Part shown: piece after piece, positions 1 to 5,690 of the stretch
Layout of the letters: each line of letters begins with the position of its first letter
Numbering within the stretch: the first letter of the stretch is position 1
Origin: Methylovirgula sp.
GTDB lineage: Bacteria; Pseudomonadota; Alphaproteobacteria; Rhizobiales; Beijerinckiaceae
NCBI GenBank assembly: GCA_030038595.1
Contig: JASHSW010000210.1
Location: 1-5,690 of the forward strand
Direction of reading: 5' to 3'
Length of the DNA: 5,690 nucleotides
Program-made: the position numbers and the translations under genes
The notes under the pieces: generated by a model
Seen by the model: the letters and a program-made list of their open reading frames with translations, nothing else
The model's database searches: none
Told to the model about the DNA's origin: nothing

Positions 1-462
1 GACCACGTCGCCGTAGGACTCGTTGATGCGCACGCCGTTCATATAGACGGCAAGGCCTTCCGGCGTGCCCGGAACGGGAGTGGCGGTCTCGCCGCGGAAA
101 TCGACGGATTCCGAGAGCGGGCTGCCGATCTCGTCGGTGACCGAAACGCCGGGCGTCCGCCGCGCCAGAGCATCCTGGAGCGTGGTCTGACTCAAATTCT
201 CGATTTCTTCGCCCGACATGGATTGCGTCTCACTCGGAACGTCCAATGCGTTGGCACCGGCTCCGAGCGGCGTCGTCGCGACGACTTCGATGGTGGGAAG
301 GGCGCCGCTCGCGGCCCCCGCAGCTGCTGCCGACGGCGTCAGCGTCACGGGTTGGTTCTGCTCGCCCTGCGCGGCAGTCGGAGTCGCGCTTTGCGCCATG
401 GCTTGGCCGGCGCAACTGATCGCCAGAATCGATGTCGTCAATAAGAGCTGCCAGCGTTTCAC
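1..462 (-). CDS. TonB-dependent outer-membrane receptor, N-terminal part (cut by window edge)
   Basis: Reads as 154 uninterrupted codons from a GTG start to the left edge. Residues 1-23 form a Sec signal peptide: M-K-R, a hydrophobic core LLLTTSILAIS, and a likely cut after A-M-A before Q24. Residues 24-54 are an Ala/Pro/Gln-rich linker. PTIEVVATT (57-65) looks like a TonB box, the strand grasped by TonB. A plug domain starts near residue 72, with LQDALARRTPGVSV (95-108), VDFRGETATPVPGTPEG (120-136) and VYMNGVRINESYGDVV (139-154). This pattern is typical of TonB-dependent receptors, which import siderophores, cobalamin, metals or sugars across the outer membrane. The beta-barrel and the substrate-specific part lie outside the window, so the ligand cannot be named. 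GTG is chosen as start because it precedes the signal peptide directly and GGGGGAGAGG (476-467 on the minus strand) lies just upstream. Family assignment is firm; substrate is unknown. Confidence 0.9.
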   Translation of the reverse strand, partial: MKRWQLLLTTSILAISCAGQAMAQSATPTAAQGEQNQPVTLTPSAAAAGAASGALPTIEVVATTPLGAGANALDVPSETQSMSGEEIENLSQTTLQDALARRTPGVSVTDEIGSPLSESVDFRGETATPVPGTPEGLAVYMNGVRINESYGDVV

Positions 463-495
463 CCCACCTCTCCCCCGTTTGGCCAGCGGGAAAGA

Positions 496-534
496 AGCGG
501 CGAGAAGCCGCTACCCCAAGGGTTTTGCACCCTT
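496..534 (-). repeat. Two adjacent hairpins in the leader of the TonB-dependent receptor gene
   Basis: AGCGGC (496-501) and GCCGCT (507-512) form a perfect 6-bp stem with a 5-base loop. AAGGG (518-522) and CCCTT (530-534) form a 5-bp stem with a 7-base loop. In the minus-strand transcript both fold before the Shine-Dalgarno of the receptor. There is a competing set further upstream: CCCCCT 535-540 with AGGGGG 557-562, GCACC 541-545 with GGTGC 561-565, and GCACCC 527-532 with GGGTGC 560-565. These pairings partly exclude one another. The stems are seen directly. Whether they act as attenuator, terminator for ruvX, mRNA stabiliser or part of a dispersed repeat is unknown. There is no strong T-run after either stem. 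Confidence 0.45.
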
Positions 535-551
535 CCCCCTGCACCATCGAA

Positions 552-580
552 AGGCTAGGGGGTGCGAATTAGGCCAGCAA
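552..580 (-). promoter_or_regulatory. Weak candidate sigma70 promoter for the TonB-dependent receptor gene
   Basis: On the minus strand, TTGCTG (580-575) and TAGCCT (557-552) are separated by exactly 17 bases. The -35 element matches the consensus moderately and the -10 element weakly. Initiation would fall near 545, giving a leader of about 80 bases that holds the two hairpins at 496-534. The alternative is read-through from ruvX on the same strand. The rest of the 463-653 gap shows no open frame I would call. Confidence 0.2.
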
Positions 581-653
581 TGACAATGATTTCCGGATAC
601 CATTGGCAAAACTTCCCGGGTGTCGGAAACAGCGCCATTAAGCCATTGCGGCA

Positions 654-1130
654 CTATGGGTTCAGTCGGTTGAGCCGGTCGAGTCCGCCCTGCAAGATAT
701 AGGCGGCGGCCATCCGGTCGATCACCGCGGCGCGTTTGGCGCGCGAGACGTCCTGCGCGATGAGCGCGCGATGCACCGCGGCAGTCGAAAGTCTTTCATC
801 CCACAAGACGCAGGGGATCGGCGAAAGCACGCCGAGATTGCGCACGAAAGCGCGCGTCGCCTGGGCGCGCCGACCCTCGCTTCCGTCCATATTGAGGGGT
901 AGGCCGACGACGAAGGCGGCGACGTCGAATTGTTTGGCGCGCGCCAGCAGCTTCGCCGCATCGACCGAAAATCTGCCGCGCGGCAGCGTTTCCATCGGCG
1001 TCGCCAACCGGCGCCCGACGTCGGACAGCGCAAGACCGATGGTCTTGGTGCCGAGATCGATGCCCATCAGCCTCTGCGTACCCGTAAAACGCCCGGCAAG
1101 GTCCTCGATCCGGACCGGCGAGGGGCTCAT
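654..1130 (-). CDS. ruvX: RuvX/YqgF-family nuclease (pre-16S rRNA processing, putative Holliday junction resolvase)
   Basis: This 158-residue protein has the RNase H-like fold signature of the YqgF family. MGIDLGTKTIGLALSD (22-37) carries the first acidic residue, D25. FVVGLPLNMDGSEG (73-86) is the conserved glycine-rich strand and loop. LWDERLST (109-116) carries E112, and IDRMAAAYILQ (137-147) carries D138. Together D25, E112 and D138 form the expected metal-binding catalytic set, so the protein looks active. E. coli YqgF is known to be required for 16S rRNA 5'-end maturation. Resolvase activity was proposed from the fold, hence the name RuvX. The ATG at 1130 gives the N-terminal extension of about 20 residues (MSPSPVRIEDL) common in alphaproteobacteria; only a weak AGGCGGG lies upstream. 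The frame stays open further upstream to 1541, but that part is antisense to the neighbouring hydrolase gene. The stop is TAG. The gene is divergent from the UPF0173 gene and lies 191 bases upstream of the receptor on the same strand. Confidence 0.93.
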   Translation of the reverse strand: MSPSPVRIEDLAGRFTGTQRLMGIDLGTKTIGLALSDVGRRLATPMETLPRGRFSVDAAKLLARAKQFDVAAFVVGLPLNMDGSEGRRAQATRAFVRNLGVLSPIPCVLWDERLSTAAVHRALIAQDVSRAKRAAVIDRMAAAYILQGGLDRLNRLNP

Positions 1131-1208
1131 GCGCCCGCCTGCAGCAAGAGGCACTTGTCGCCACGGGCTTTTCTCGTCATCTTTCCGGCGCGTAAGCTGA
1201 GGAGCACC
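1131..1208. promoter_or_regulatory. Divergent intergenic region between ruvX and the UPF0173 gene
   Basis: This 78-base gap separates two head-to-head genes, so it must hold the start signals for both unless ruvX is read from further away. For the plus strand, TTGTCG (1155-1160), 17 bases, then CATCTT (1178-1183) is the best promoter-like pair, and it is weak. No convincing minus-strand pair was seen. AGGAG at 1200-1204, four bases before the ATG at 1209, is a good Shine-Dalgarno for the hydrolase. No operator-like palindrome was seen. Confidence 0.3.
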
Positions 1209-1904
1209 ATGAAACTCACCTGGCTCGGCCATTCGGCCTTTCGCATCGAAACCGGTGCCGCGATCATCCTCATCGATCCGTTCCTGCGCGGCAATCCAAA
1301 ATTCAACCTCGATTTTGCCGCCGCTACCGCCGGTTCCACCCACATTCTTTTGACTCACGGCCACGACGACCACGTCGGGGACAGCGTCGCGATCGCCAAG
1401 GCGAGCGGCGCCGAGCTGCTCGCCAGTTTCGAGGTCTGCATGTATCTCGCGGCGCAGGGCGTTGCCAAGATCAATCCCGGCAATACCGGCGGGACCATTG
1501 ACTGCGGCGATTTTAGCGTGAGCATTACGCCGGCGCTGCATTCATCGAGCACGATCGTCGACGGCCAACCCGTCTATCTCGGCAACCCGTTCGGCATCGT
1601 CGTTACGCCCCGTCGCGGGCCGACGCTCTATCATATGGGCGATACCGATATCTTCTCGGACATGGCGTTGATCAACGAGCTGCATCATCCGAGGATCGGG
1701 CTCGTGCCGGTCGGCGACCGGTTCACCATGGGGGGCCGAACGGCGGCCGAAGCGGTCAAACGCTACTTCGATTTCGAGACGGTGGTGCCCTGCCATTACG
1801 GCACGTTCGATCTGCTCGCGCAGGATCCGAGCGAATTCGTCGCGGCGCTCGGCGCAAAACCGAAGGCGATCGTCCCGAAAATCGGCCAAACCCTGGAGCT
1901 TTGA
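1209..1904 (+). CDS. UPF0173 family metal-dependent hydrolase (metallo-beta-lactamase fold)
   Basis: The protein has 231 residues, the usual length for UPF0173 single-domain hydrolases, which are related to UlaG-type lactonases. It opens with KLTWLGHSAFRIE (2-14), the family's N-terminal signature. The metallo-beta-lactamase metal motif HGHDDH is at 50-55, giving H50, H52, D54 and H55. Further ligands are H111 (PALHSSS), D145 (HMGDTDIF) and H196 (PCHYGTF), so a complete two-metal site is present. There is no signal peptide, so it is predicted to be cytoplasmic. The natural substrate of this family is unknown to me. The ATG at 1209 is chosen for its AGGAG site and family alignment; the frame is open back to 930, but that stretch is antisense to ruvX. 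It precedes gatC by 74 bases on the same strand, with a separate promoter likely between them. I would not assume a role in tRNA amidation. Confidence 0.92.
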   Translation: MKLTWLGHSAFRIETGAAIILIDPFLRGNPKFNLDFAAATAGSTHILLTHGHDDHVGDSVAIAKASGAELLASFEVCMYLAAQGVAKINPGNTGGTIDCGDFSVSITPALHSSSTIVDGQPVYLGNPFGIVVTPRRGPTLYHMGDTDIFSDMALINELHHPRIGLVPVGDRFTMGGRTAAEAVKRYFDFETVVPCHYGTFDLLAQDPSEFVAALGAKPKAIVPKIGQTLEL

Positions 1905-1920
1905 CCTTCGGGACCTCGCA

Positions 1921-1949
1921 TTGCTCTCCCCGCTGTGCGGATGTATAGG
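1921..1949 (+). promoter_or_regulatory. Candidate sigma70 promoter of the gatC-gatA-(LprI-like)-gatB operon
   Basis: TTGCTC (1921-1926) and TATAGG (1944-1949) are separated by exactly 17 bases. Transcription would begin near 1956, leaving a leader of about 20 bases before the gatC ATG. A Shine-Dalgarno GGAG (1970-1973) sits five bases before that ATG. This is the best promoter match in the window and lies in the only gap upstream of gatC. No attenuator or operator can be seen in so short a leader. Confidence 0.5.
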
Positions 1950-1978
1950 CTCGCCTGCCGCAAGCGTTCGGAGTTCCC

Positions 1979-2266
1979 ATGCCCGTCGATCAGGCGACCG
2001 TGCGCCGTATCGCCCATCTTGCCCGCATCAAACTTGAGGAGGCGGAGGTGCCGGATCTTGCCGGCGAGCTCAATGCCATTCTCGCCTTTGTCGAAGAGCT
2101 CGCCGGAGTCGCCGTCGACAGCGTCGAGCCGATGACTTCGGTCATGCCGATGCGCATGAAAGAGCGCCCCGATGTGGTGACCGACGGCGGCATCGCCGAT
2201 GAGATCGTCGCCAACGCGCCCGCCGCCGAAGACCATTATTTCGTCGTGCCGAAGGTCGTGGAATAG
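1979..2266 (+). CDS. gatC: Asp-tRNA(Asn)/Glu-tRNA(Gln) amidotransferase subunit GatC
   Basis: GatC is the small non-catalytic subunit that wraps round GatA and holds it against GatB in the GatCAB complex. The product is 95 residues, the usual size. The conserved N-terminal helix is [16 protein letters not shown] (8-23), followed by [18 protein letters not shown] (27-44). The middle segment [19 protein letters not shown] (49-67) matches the family pattern of V-x-P followed by a strongly conserved L/M-R-x-D type stretch. The C-terminal end, [13 protein letters not shown] (83-95), has the expected F-x-V-P-K-V-x-E tail. The ATG is well supported by GGAG five bases upstream. It is the first gene of the operon, with gatA starting 20 bases after its TAG stop. 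Confidence 0.95.
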   Translation: MPVDQATVRRIAHLARIKLEEAEVPDLAGELNAILAFVEELAGVAVDSVEPMTSVMPMRMKERPDVVTDGGIADEIVANAPAAEDHYFVVPKVVE

Positions 2267-2286
2267 CGGCGAGTGAGAGCAGCGAA

Positions 2287-3771
2287 TTGACCGAACTCAC
2301 CGAATTGAGCCTCGCCGCGGCGCGCGACGCGCTGGCGAAGAGAAGCCTGTCGGCCGTCGAGCTCGCCGCGGCACATGTTGCGGCGATAGAGGCGGCGCGC
2401 TGGCTCAATTGCTTCATCAGCGAGACGCCGGAACGGGCGCTTGCCATGGCGGAGCAATCAGACGCCAGGCTGAGACGCGGCGAAGCCCGGCCGCTTGAAG
2501 GAATTCCGCTCGGCATCAAGGATCTTTACTGCACCCTAGGCGTCAAGACGACGGCGGGAAGCCACATCCTCGAAAATTTCGTGCCGACCTACGAATCGAC
2601 GGTTACCGCGAATCTCTGGCGCGACGGCGCGGTGATGCTCGGCAAGCTCAACCTCGACGAATTCGCGATGGGCTCGTCGAACGAGACCTCCTACTTCGGA
2701 CCGGTGCTCTCGCCTTGGCGGCGGCGGGGTTCGAACGTCAAGCTCGTTCCCGGCGGCTCATCGGGCGGCTCGGCGGCGGCGGTCGCGGCGCGGCTCTGCT
2801 ACGCAGCCACGGCGACGGATACGGGCGGCTCGATCCGTCAACCTGCCGCGTTTACGGGCACGGTGGGCGTCAAGCCGACCTACGGGCGCTGCTCGCGCTG
2901 GGGGATCGTGGCGTTTGCCTCCTCGCTCGATCAGGCGGGCCCGATCGCCCGCAATGTGCGCGATGCGGCGATCCTGCTCCGCTCGATGGCCGGCCACGAC
3001 GCAAAGGATGCGACCTGCGTCGATCGGCCGGTTCCCGACTATGCGGCCGCCGTTGGCACCTCGGTCAGGGGCAAGACGATCGGCATTCCGAAGGAATATC
3101 GGCTCGACGCAATGCCGGCCGAGATCGATCGGCTATGGAGCGAAGGCGTCGCCTGGCTGAAAGCGGCCGGCGCCAAGATCGTCGAGATCTCGCTGCCCCA
3201 TACCCGCTATGCCCTGCCTGCTTATTATATTGTGGCGCCGGCCGAAGCCTCCTCCAATCTCGCCCGCTACGACGGCGTGCGCTACGGGCTGCGCGTTCCG
3301 GGCAAGGACGTGATCGATCTTTACGAGAAGACCCGCGCGGCGGGTTTCGGCAAGGAGGTCCGCCGCCGGATCATGATCGGCACCTACGTGCTTTCGGCCG
3401 GCTACTACGATGCTTATTATGTGCGGGCGCAGAAGATCAGGACGCTCATCAAGCGCGACTTCGAGACGGTCTTCGCGCGAGGCGTCGACGCGATCTTGAC
3501 GCCGGCAACGCCGTCGGCCGCCTTTGGCTTAGGGGAAAAAGGGTCCGGCGATCCGGTCGAGATGTATTTAAACGACGTATTCACGGTGACGGTGAACATG
3601 GCGGGCTTGCCGGGCATCGCCGTGCCGGCGGGTATTTCTTCGGAAGGCCTGCCGCTCGCGTTGCAGCTGATCGGGCGGGCTTTCGATGAAGAGACTTTGT
3701 TTTCACTGGCCTCCGTCATCGAAACATCGGCCCCGACAATTACGCTGCCGCCGAAATGGTGGCTCTCATGA
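2287..3771 (+). CDS. gatA: Asp-tRNA(Asn)/Glu-tRNA(Gln) amidotransferase subunit GatA (glutamine amidase)
   Basis: GatA hydrolyses glutamine and delivers the ammonia through a tunnel to GatB, which amidates Glu-tRNA(Gln) or Asp-tRNA(Asn). The 494-residue protein belongs to the amidase-signature family. Its Ser-cisSer-Lys triad is complete: K78 in [10 protein letters not shown] (72-81), cis-Ser S158 in PGGSSGGSA (155-163) and nucleophile S182 in [10 protein letters not shown] (178-187). This matches the spacing of S. aureus GatA K79/S154/S178. [11 protein letters not shown] and SSLDQAGP follow, and the C-terminus ends PPKWWLS, close to the family's KWW ending. The start is TTG at 2287. No in-frame ATG or GTG lies between it and gatC, and [16 protein letters not shown] matches GatA N-termini. 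Only a weak GAGAG (2275-2279) serves as Shine-Dalgarno, so coupling to gatC translation is likely. The stop TGA overlaps the next gene in an ATGA. Confidence 0.97.
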   Translation: MTELTELSLAAARDALAKRSLSAVELAAAHVAAIEAARWLNCFISETPERALAMAEQSDARLRRGEARPLEGIPLGIKDLYCTLGVKTTAGSHILENFVPTYESTVTANLWRDGAVMLGKLNLDEFAMGSSNETSYFGPVLSPWRRRGSNVKLVPGGSSGGSAAAVAARLCYAATATDTGGSIRQPAAFTGTVGVKPTYGRCSRWGIVAFASSLDQAGPIARNVRDAAILLRSMAGHDAKDATCVDRPVPDYAAAVGTSVRGKTIGIPKEYRLDAMPAEIDRLWSEGVAWLKAAGAKIVEISLPHTRYALPAYYIVAPAEASSNLARYDGVRYGLRVPGKDVIDLYEKTRAAGFGKEVRRRIMIGTYVLSAGYYDAYYVRAQKIRTLIKRDFETVFARGVDAILTPATPSAAFGLGEKGSGDPVEMYLNDVFTVTVNMAGLPGIAVPAGISSEGLPLALQLIGRAFDEETLFSLASVIETSAPTITLPPKWWLS

Positions 3772-4283
3772 TGCGCGCCGGCCCTCGGCTGATCCTCTCT
3801 TTGATGTTGGCCGTTGTTGGCGCGGGCATCGTCTATGCGCAGGATGCACCAACCGCCGCGGACCGCGCAGTGATCGACAAATGTCTCGCCGACGCACGGA
3901 AGACGAAGGCTTTGCCCGAAAGCTGCATCGGCGCGGTGCAGAAGCCTTGCCTAGATAGTCCCGACGGCCAATCGACCCTCGGTATGAGGGAGTGTTCCAA
4001 CCGCGAAATGGCCGTGTGGGACGAGCGGCTCAACAAAGCCTATAAGGCTTTCCTCGATCAGAACGGCGACACCGACGCGGAGCGCGACGGCAGGAAGGTC
4101 AAGGGCGCCGACCTCATCCGCGATGCAGAACGCGCCTGGCTCACCTTCCGCGACAAGCAATGCGATGTCACGGGCTTGCCGATGGAAGGCGGCACCGGCG
4201 CCTATGTCCTCATCGACGACTGCTATCTCGACCTGACCGCGGACCATGCCCTCTGGCTCGAAGGTATTTCGACCACTCAATAG
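3768..4283 (+). CDS. LprI-like / DUF1311 secreted protein inside the gat operon
   Basis: From the ATG at 3768 the product has 171 residues. A signal peptide spans 1-24: M-M-R-A-G-P-R, then hydrophobic [15 protein letters not shown], with a likely cut after Y-A before Q25, so the mature protein should be periplasmic. Six cysteines (39, 53, 61, 76, 132, 152) could form three disulfides. The C-terminal half matches the DUF1311/LprI pattern: [18 protein letters not shown] (75-92), [13 protein letters not shown] (121-133), and GG...[16 protein letters not shown] (141-165). M. tuberculosis LprI, the family's namesake, inhibits lysozyme; for most members the role is unknown, so lysozyme inhibition here is inference. 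ATG 3768 is preferred because it forms an ATGA overlap with the gatA stop and has GGTGG (3758-3762) upstream. ATG 3756, which adds MVAL, and ATG 3771 are possible. It ends 13 bases before gatB, so co-transcription is very likely. Confidence 0.85.
   Translation: MMRAGPRLILSLMLAVVGAGIVYAQDAPTAADRAVIDKCLADARKTKALPESCIGAVQKPCLDSPDGQSTLGMRECSNREMAVWDERLNKAYKAFLDQNGDTDAERDGRKVKGADLIRDAERAWLTFRDKQCDVTGLPMEGGTGAYVLIDDCYLDLTADHALWLEGISTTQ
4035..4051. repeat. Perfect 7-bp inverted repeat inside the LprI-like gene
   Basis: AAAGCCT (4035-4041), loop ATA, AGGCTTT (4045-4051) form a perfect 7-bp stem within the codons for K-A-Y-K-A-F. It is followed by only three T residues and then C, so it is a poor intrinsic terminator. 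It may be a chance result of repeated AAA/GCC/TTT codons, or it may modestly affect polarity into gatB. Confidence 0.3.
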
Positions 4284-4296
4284 TGCAGAGCAGGCT

Positions 4297-5690
4297 ATGA
4301 CCTCCCACGCGAAACCCTCGAAGTTCATCCACGGCGCGACCGGCGATTGGGAAATCGTGATCGGCATGGAAGTCCACGCCCAGGTCATCTCCAAGGCCAA
4401 GCTTTTCTCCGGCGCCTCGGCAGAATTCGGCGGCGAGCCCAATGCGCACGTTTCGCTGGTCGATGCCGCCATGCCCGGCATGCTGCCGGTCATCAATGCC
4501 GAATGCGTGGCCCAGGCGGTACGCAGCGGGCTCGGCCTCAAGGCCAAGATCAATTTGCGCTCGCATTTCGATCGCAAAAACTATTTCTACCCGGATCTGC
4601 CGCAGGGTTACCAGATCTCGCAATACAAGGATCCGCTGGGGGGCGAGGGGATCGTTGTCGTGGACGTATCTCCCAGCGAGCGGATCGAGGTCGGGATCGA
4701 ACGGCTTCACCTCGAACAAGACGCCGGCAAATCGCTGCACGACCAGTCGGCGACCGAGTCCTTCGTCGACCTCAACCGCTCCGGCGTGGGCCTGATGGAG
4801 ATCGTCTCGAAGCCCGATATGCGCTCCGCCGAGGAGGCCAAAGCCTATGTGGCGAAGCTCCGGACAATCCTGCGCTATCTCGGCACGTGCGACGGCAATA
4901 TGGAGGAAGGCTCGCTGCGCGCCGACATCAACGTCTCGGTGCGGCGGCCGGGCGGGCCTCTGGGCACCCGCTGCGAGATCAAGAACGTCAATTCCATCCG
5001 CTTCATCGGCCAGGCGATCGAGGCCGAGGCGCGCCGGCAGATCGGCGTTCTCGAGGACGGCGGTACGATTGATCAGGAAACGCGGCTTTTCGATCCGGTC
5101 CGCGGCGAGACGCGCTCGATGCGCTCCAAGGAAGAGGCGCACGACTACCGCTATTTTCCCGATCCGGATCTTCTGCCGCTCGAGCTCGATCAGACCTATG
5201 TCGAGCGGCTCGCCGCCGAGCTTCCCGAATTGCCGGACGCCAAGAAGGCGCGGTTCATCACTGCATATGGCCTGCCGCCCTACGACGCCGGCGTACTCGT
5301 TGCCGATAAGGAAACGGCCGATTATTTCGAAGCAGTCGTCGCATACGCCGACAAGCGCCGCGATCCGAAGGCGGTCGCCAATTGGATCAGCGGCGACGTC
5401 GCGGCCTACGCCAACTCGGTCGGCCTCTCCGTGCCGCAGACGCATCTGAAGCCCGCGCAGATCGCTGGGCTCGTCGATCTCATCGCCGAAGGCACGATCT
5501 CCGGCAAGATCGCCAAGGATCTGCTGTTGCTCCTCATTGGGGAGGAGAAGGATGCCGATCCTCGCGCCATCGTCGAGGCGCGCGGCATGAGACAGGTCAC
5601 CGACGTCGGGGCGATCGAGGCGGCGGTCGATGCGATCATCGCCGCCAACCCCGAGAAAGTCGCGCAAGCGCGCGCCAAGCCTTCGATGCT
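4297..5690 (+). CDS. gatB: Asp-tRNA(Asn)/Glu-tRNA(Gln) amidotransferase subunit GatB, C-terminus cut by window edge
   Basis: GatB phosphorylates the side chain of misacylated Glu- or Asp-tRNA with ATP and amidates it with ammonia from GatA. The window holds 464 codons plus two bases with no stop; family members have about 480-500 residues, so roughly 25-35 are missing. The kinase-like cradle opens with [12 protein letters not shown] (19-30). The metal ligands expected from S. aureus GatB (H12, E125, E151) correspond by motif to H27, E140 in [11 protein letters not shown] (136-146) and E168 in [14 protein letters not shown] (157-170). [14 protein letters not shown] (97-110), [16 protein letters not shown] and EIKNVNS follow in order. 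From about residue 345 the sequence is the helical YqeY-like tail that contacts tRNA, ending with [11 protein letters not shown] and [14 protein letters not shown]165 sits where the family often has P or A. ATG 4297 lies 13 bases after the previous stop, with AGAG/CAGG just upstream. Confidence 0.96.
   Translation, partial: MTSHAKPSKFIHGATGDWEIVIGMEVHAQVISKAKLFSGASAEFGGEPNAHVSLVDAAMPGMLPVINAECVAQAVRSGLGLKAKINLRSHFDRKNYFYPDLPQGYQISQYKDPLGGEGIVVVDVSPSERIEVGIERLHLEQDAGKSLHDQSATESFVDLNRSGVGLMEIVSKPDMRSAEEAKAYVAKLRTILRYLGTCDGNMEEGSLRADINVSVRRPGGPLGTRCEIKNVNSIRFIGQAIEAEARRQIGVLEDGGTIDQETRLFDPVRGETRSMRSKEEAHDYRYFPDPDLLPLELDQTYVERLAAELPELPDAKKARFITAYGLPPYDAGVLVADKETADYFEAVVAYADKRRDPKAVANWISGDVAAYANSVGLSVPQTHLKPAQIAGLVDLIAEGTISGKIAKDLLLLLIGEEKDADPRAIVEARGMRQVTDVGAIEAAVDAIIAANPEKVAQARAKPSM

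Noticed and set aside
218..583. Open frames on both strands over the receptor's 5' end, including 230-547 on the minus strand
   Set aside because: The receptor frame (GTG at 462) has a signal peptide, TonB-box-like segment and plug motifs. The others are shadows with no coherent domain.
463..653. Full cobalamin riboswitch upstream of the receptor
   Set aside because: Only one stem-loop resembles the aptamer. The B12-box and the conserved core expected downstream are absent, and the space after the GGGGAA element is too short.
930..1208. Extension of the UPF0173 frame upstream to give a 324-residue protein
   Set aside because: This stretch is antisense to ruvX, while ATG 1209 has a good ribosome site and matches the family's N-terminus.
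1131..1541. Extension of the ruvX reading frame upstream to give a 295-residue protein
   Set aside because: The added part is antisense to the conserved N-terminus of the UPF0173 hydrolase and resembles no domain. The ATG at 1130 gives the normal RuvX length.
1905..1978. Intrinsic terminator after the UPF0173 gene
   Set aside because: No stable stem followed by a T-run could be found in the 74 bases before gatC.
2715..3689. A 324-codon frame on the plus strand within gatA
   Set aside because: It is out of frame with gatA, which shows all catalytic motifs. The alternative protein is arginine- and glycine-rich without motifs, typical of a shadow frame.
4210..5667. A 485-codon open frame on the minus strand covering most of gatB
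   Set aside because: It is fully antisense to an unmistakable gatB. Its protein is low-complexity in style (runs of D, R, G, L, A) with no recognisable domain. Such long antisense frames arise from codon bias in GC-rich genes.

Overview
The window is GC-rich, densely packed bacterial chromosome. It carries a conserved tRNA-amidation operon flanked by housekeeping genes, plus the 5' end of an outer-membrane receptor gene. The TonB-dependent receptor shows a Gram-negative host. The GatC/GatA/GatB protein style, the N-terminally extended RuvX and the GC-rich codon use suggest an alphaproteobacterium, probably Hyphomicrobiales (Rhizobiales). That placement comes from memory of family sequences, not from a search.

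Layout. On the minus strand, a TonB-dependent receptor (1-462, N-terminal 154 codons, running off the left edge) lies downstream of ruvX (654-1130). The 191 bases between them hold several short inverted repeats, a weak candidate promoter and a weak Fur-like sequence. A 78-base divergent region separates ruvX from a plus-strand UPF0173 metallo-beta-lactamase-fold hydrolase (1209-1904). A 74-base gap with a good sigma70-type promoter then leads into gatC (1979-2266), gatA (2287-3771), a small exported LprI-like/DUF1311 protein (3768-4283) and gatB (4297 to the right edge, lacking roughly the last 25-35 residues).

How the genes work together. GatC, GatA and GatB form the tRNA-dependent amidotransferase that makes Gln-tRNA(Gln) and/or Asn-tRNA(Asn) from the misacylated Glu- or Asp-tRNA. 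GatA releases ammonia from glutamine, GatB phosphorylates and amidates the tRNA-bound residue, and GatC stabilises the GatA-GatB pair. The LprI-like gene overlaps the gatA stop codon and ends 13 bases before gatB, so it is almost certainly co-transcribed with them, although its product is predicted to be periplasmic. RuvX (16S rRNA 5'-end processing / YqgF nuclease family) and the UPF0173 hydrolase are separate housekeeping-type genes.

I found no mobile element, CRISPR array, tRNA, rRNA or obviously new multi-gene system. The points most worth a second look are the secreted LprI-like gene inside the gat operon and the hairpin-rich leader of the receptor gene.
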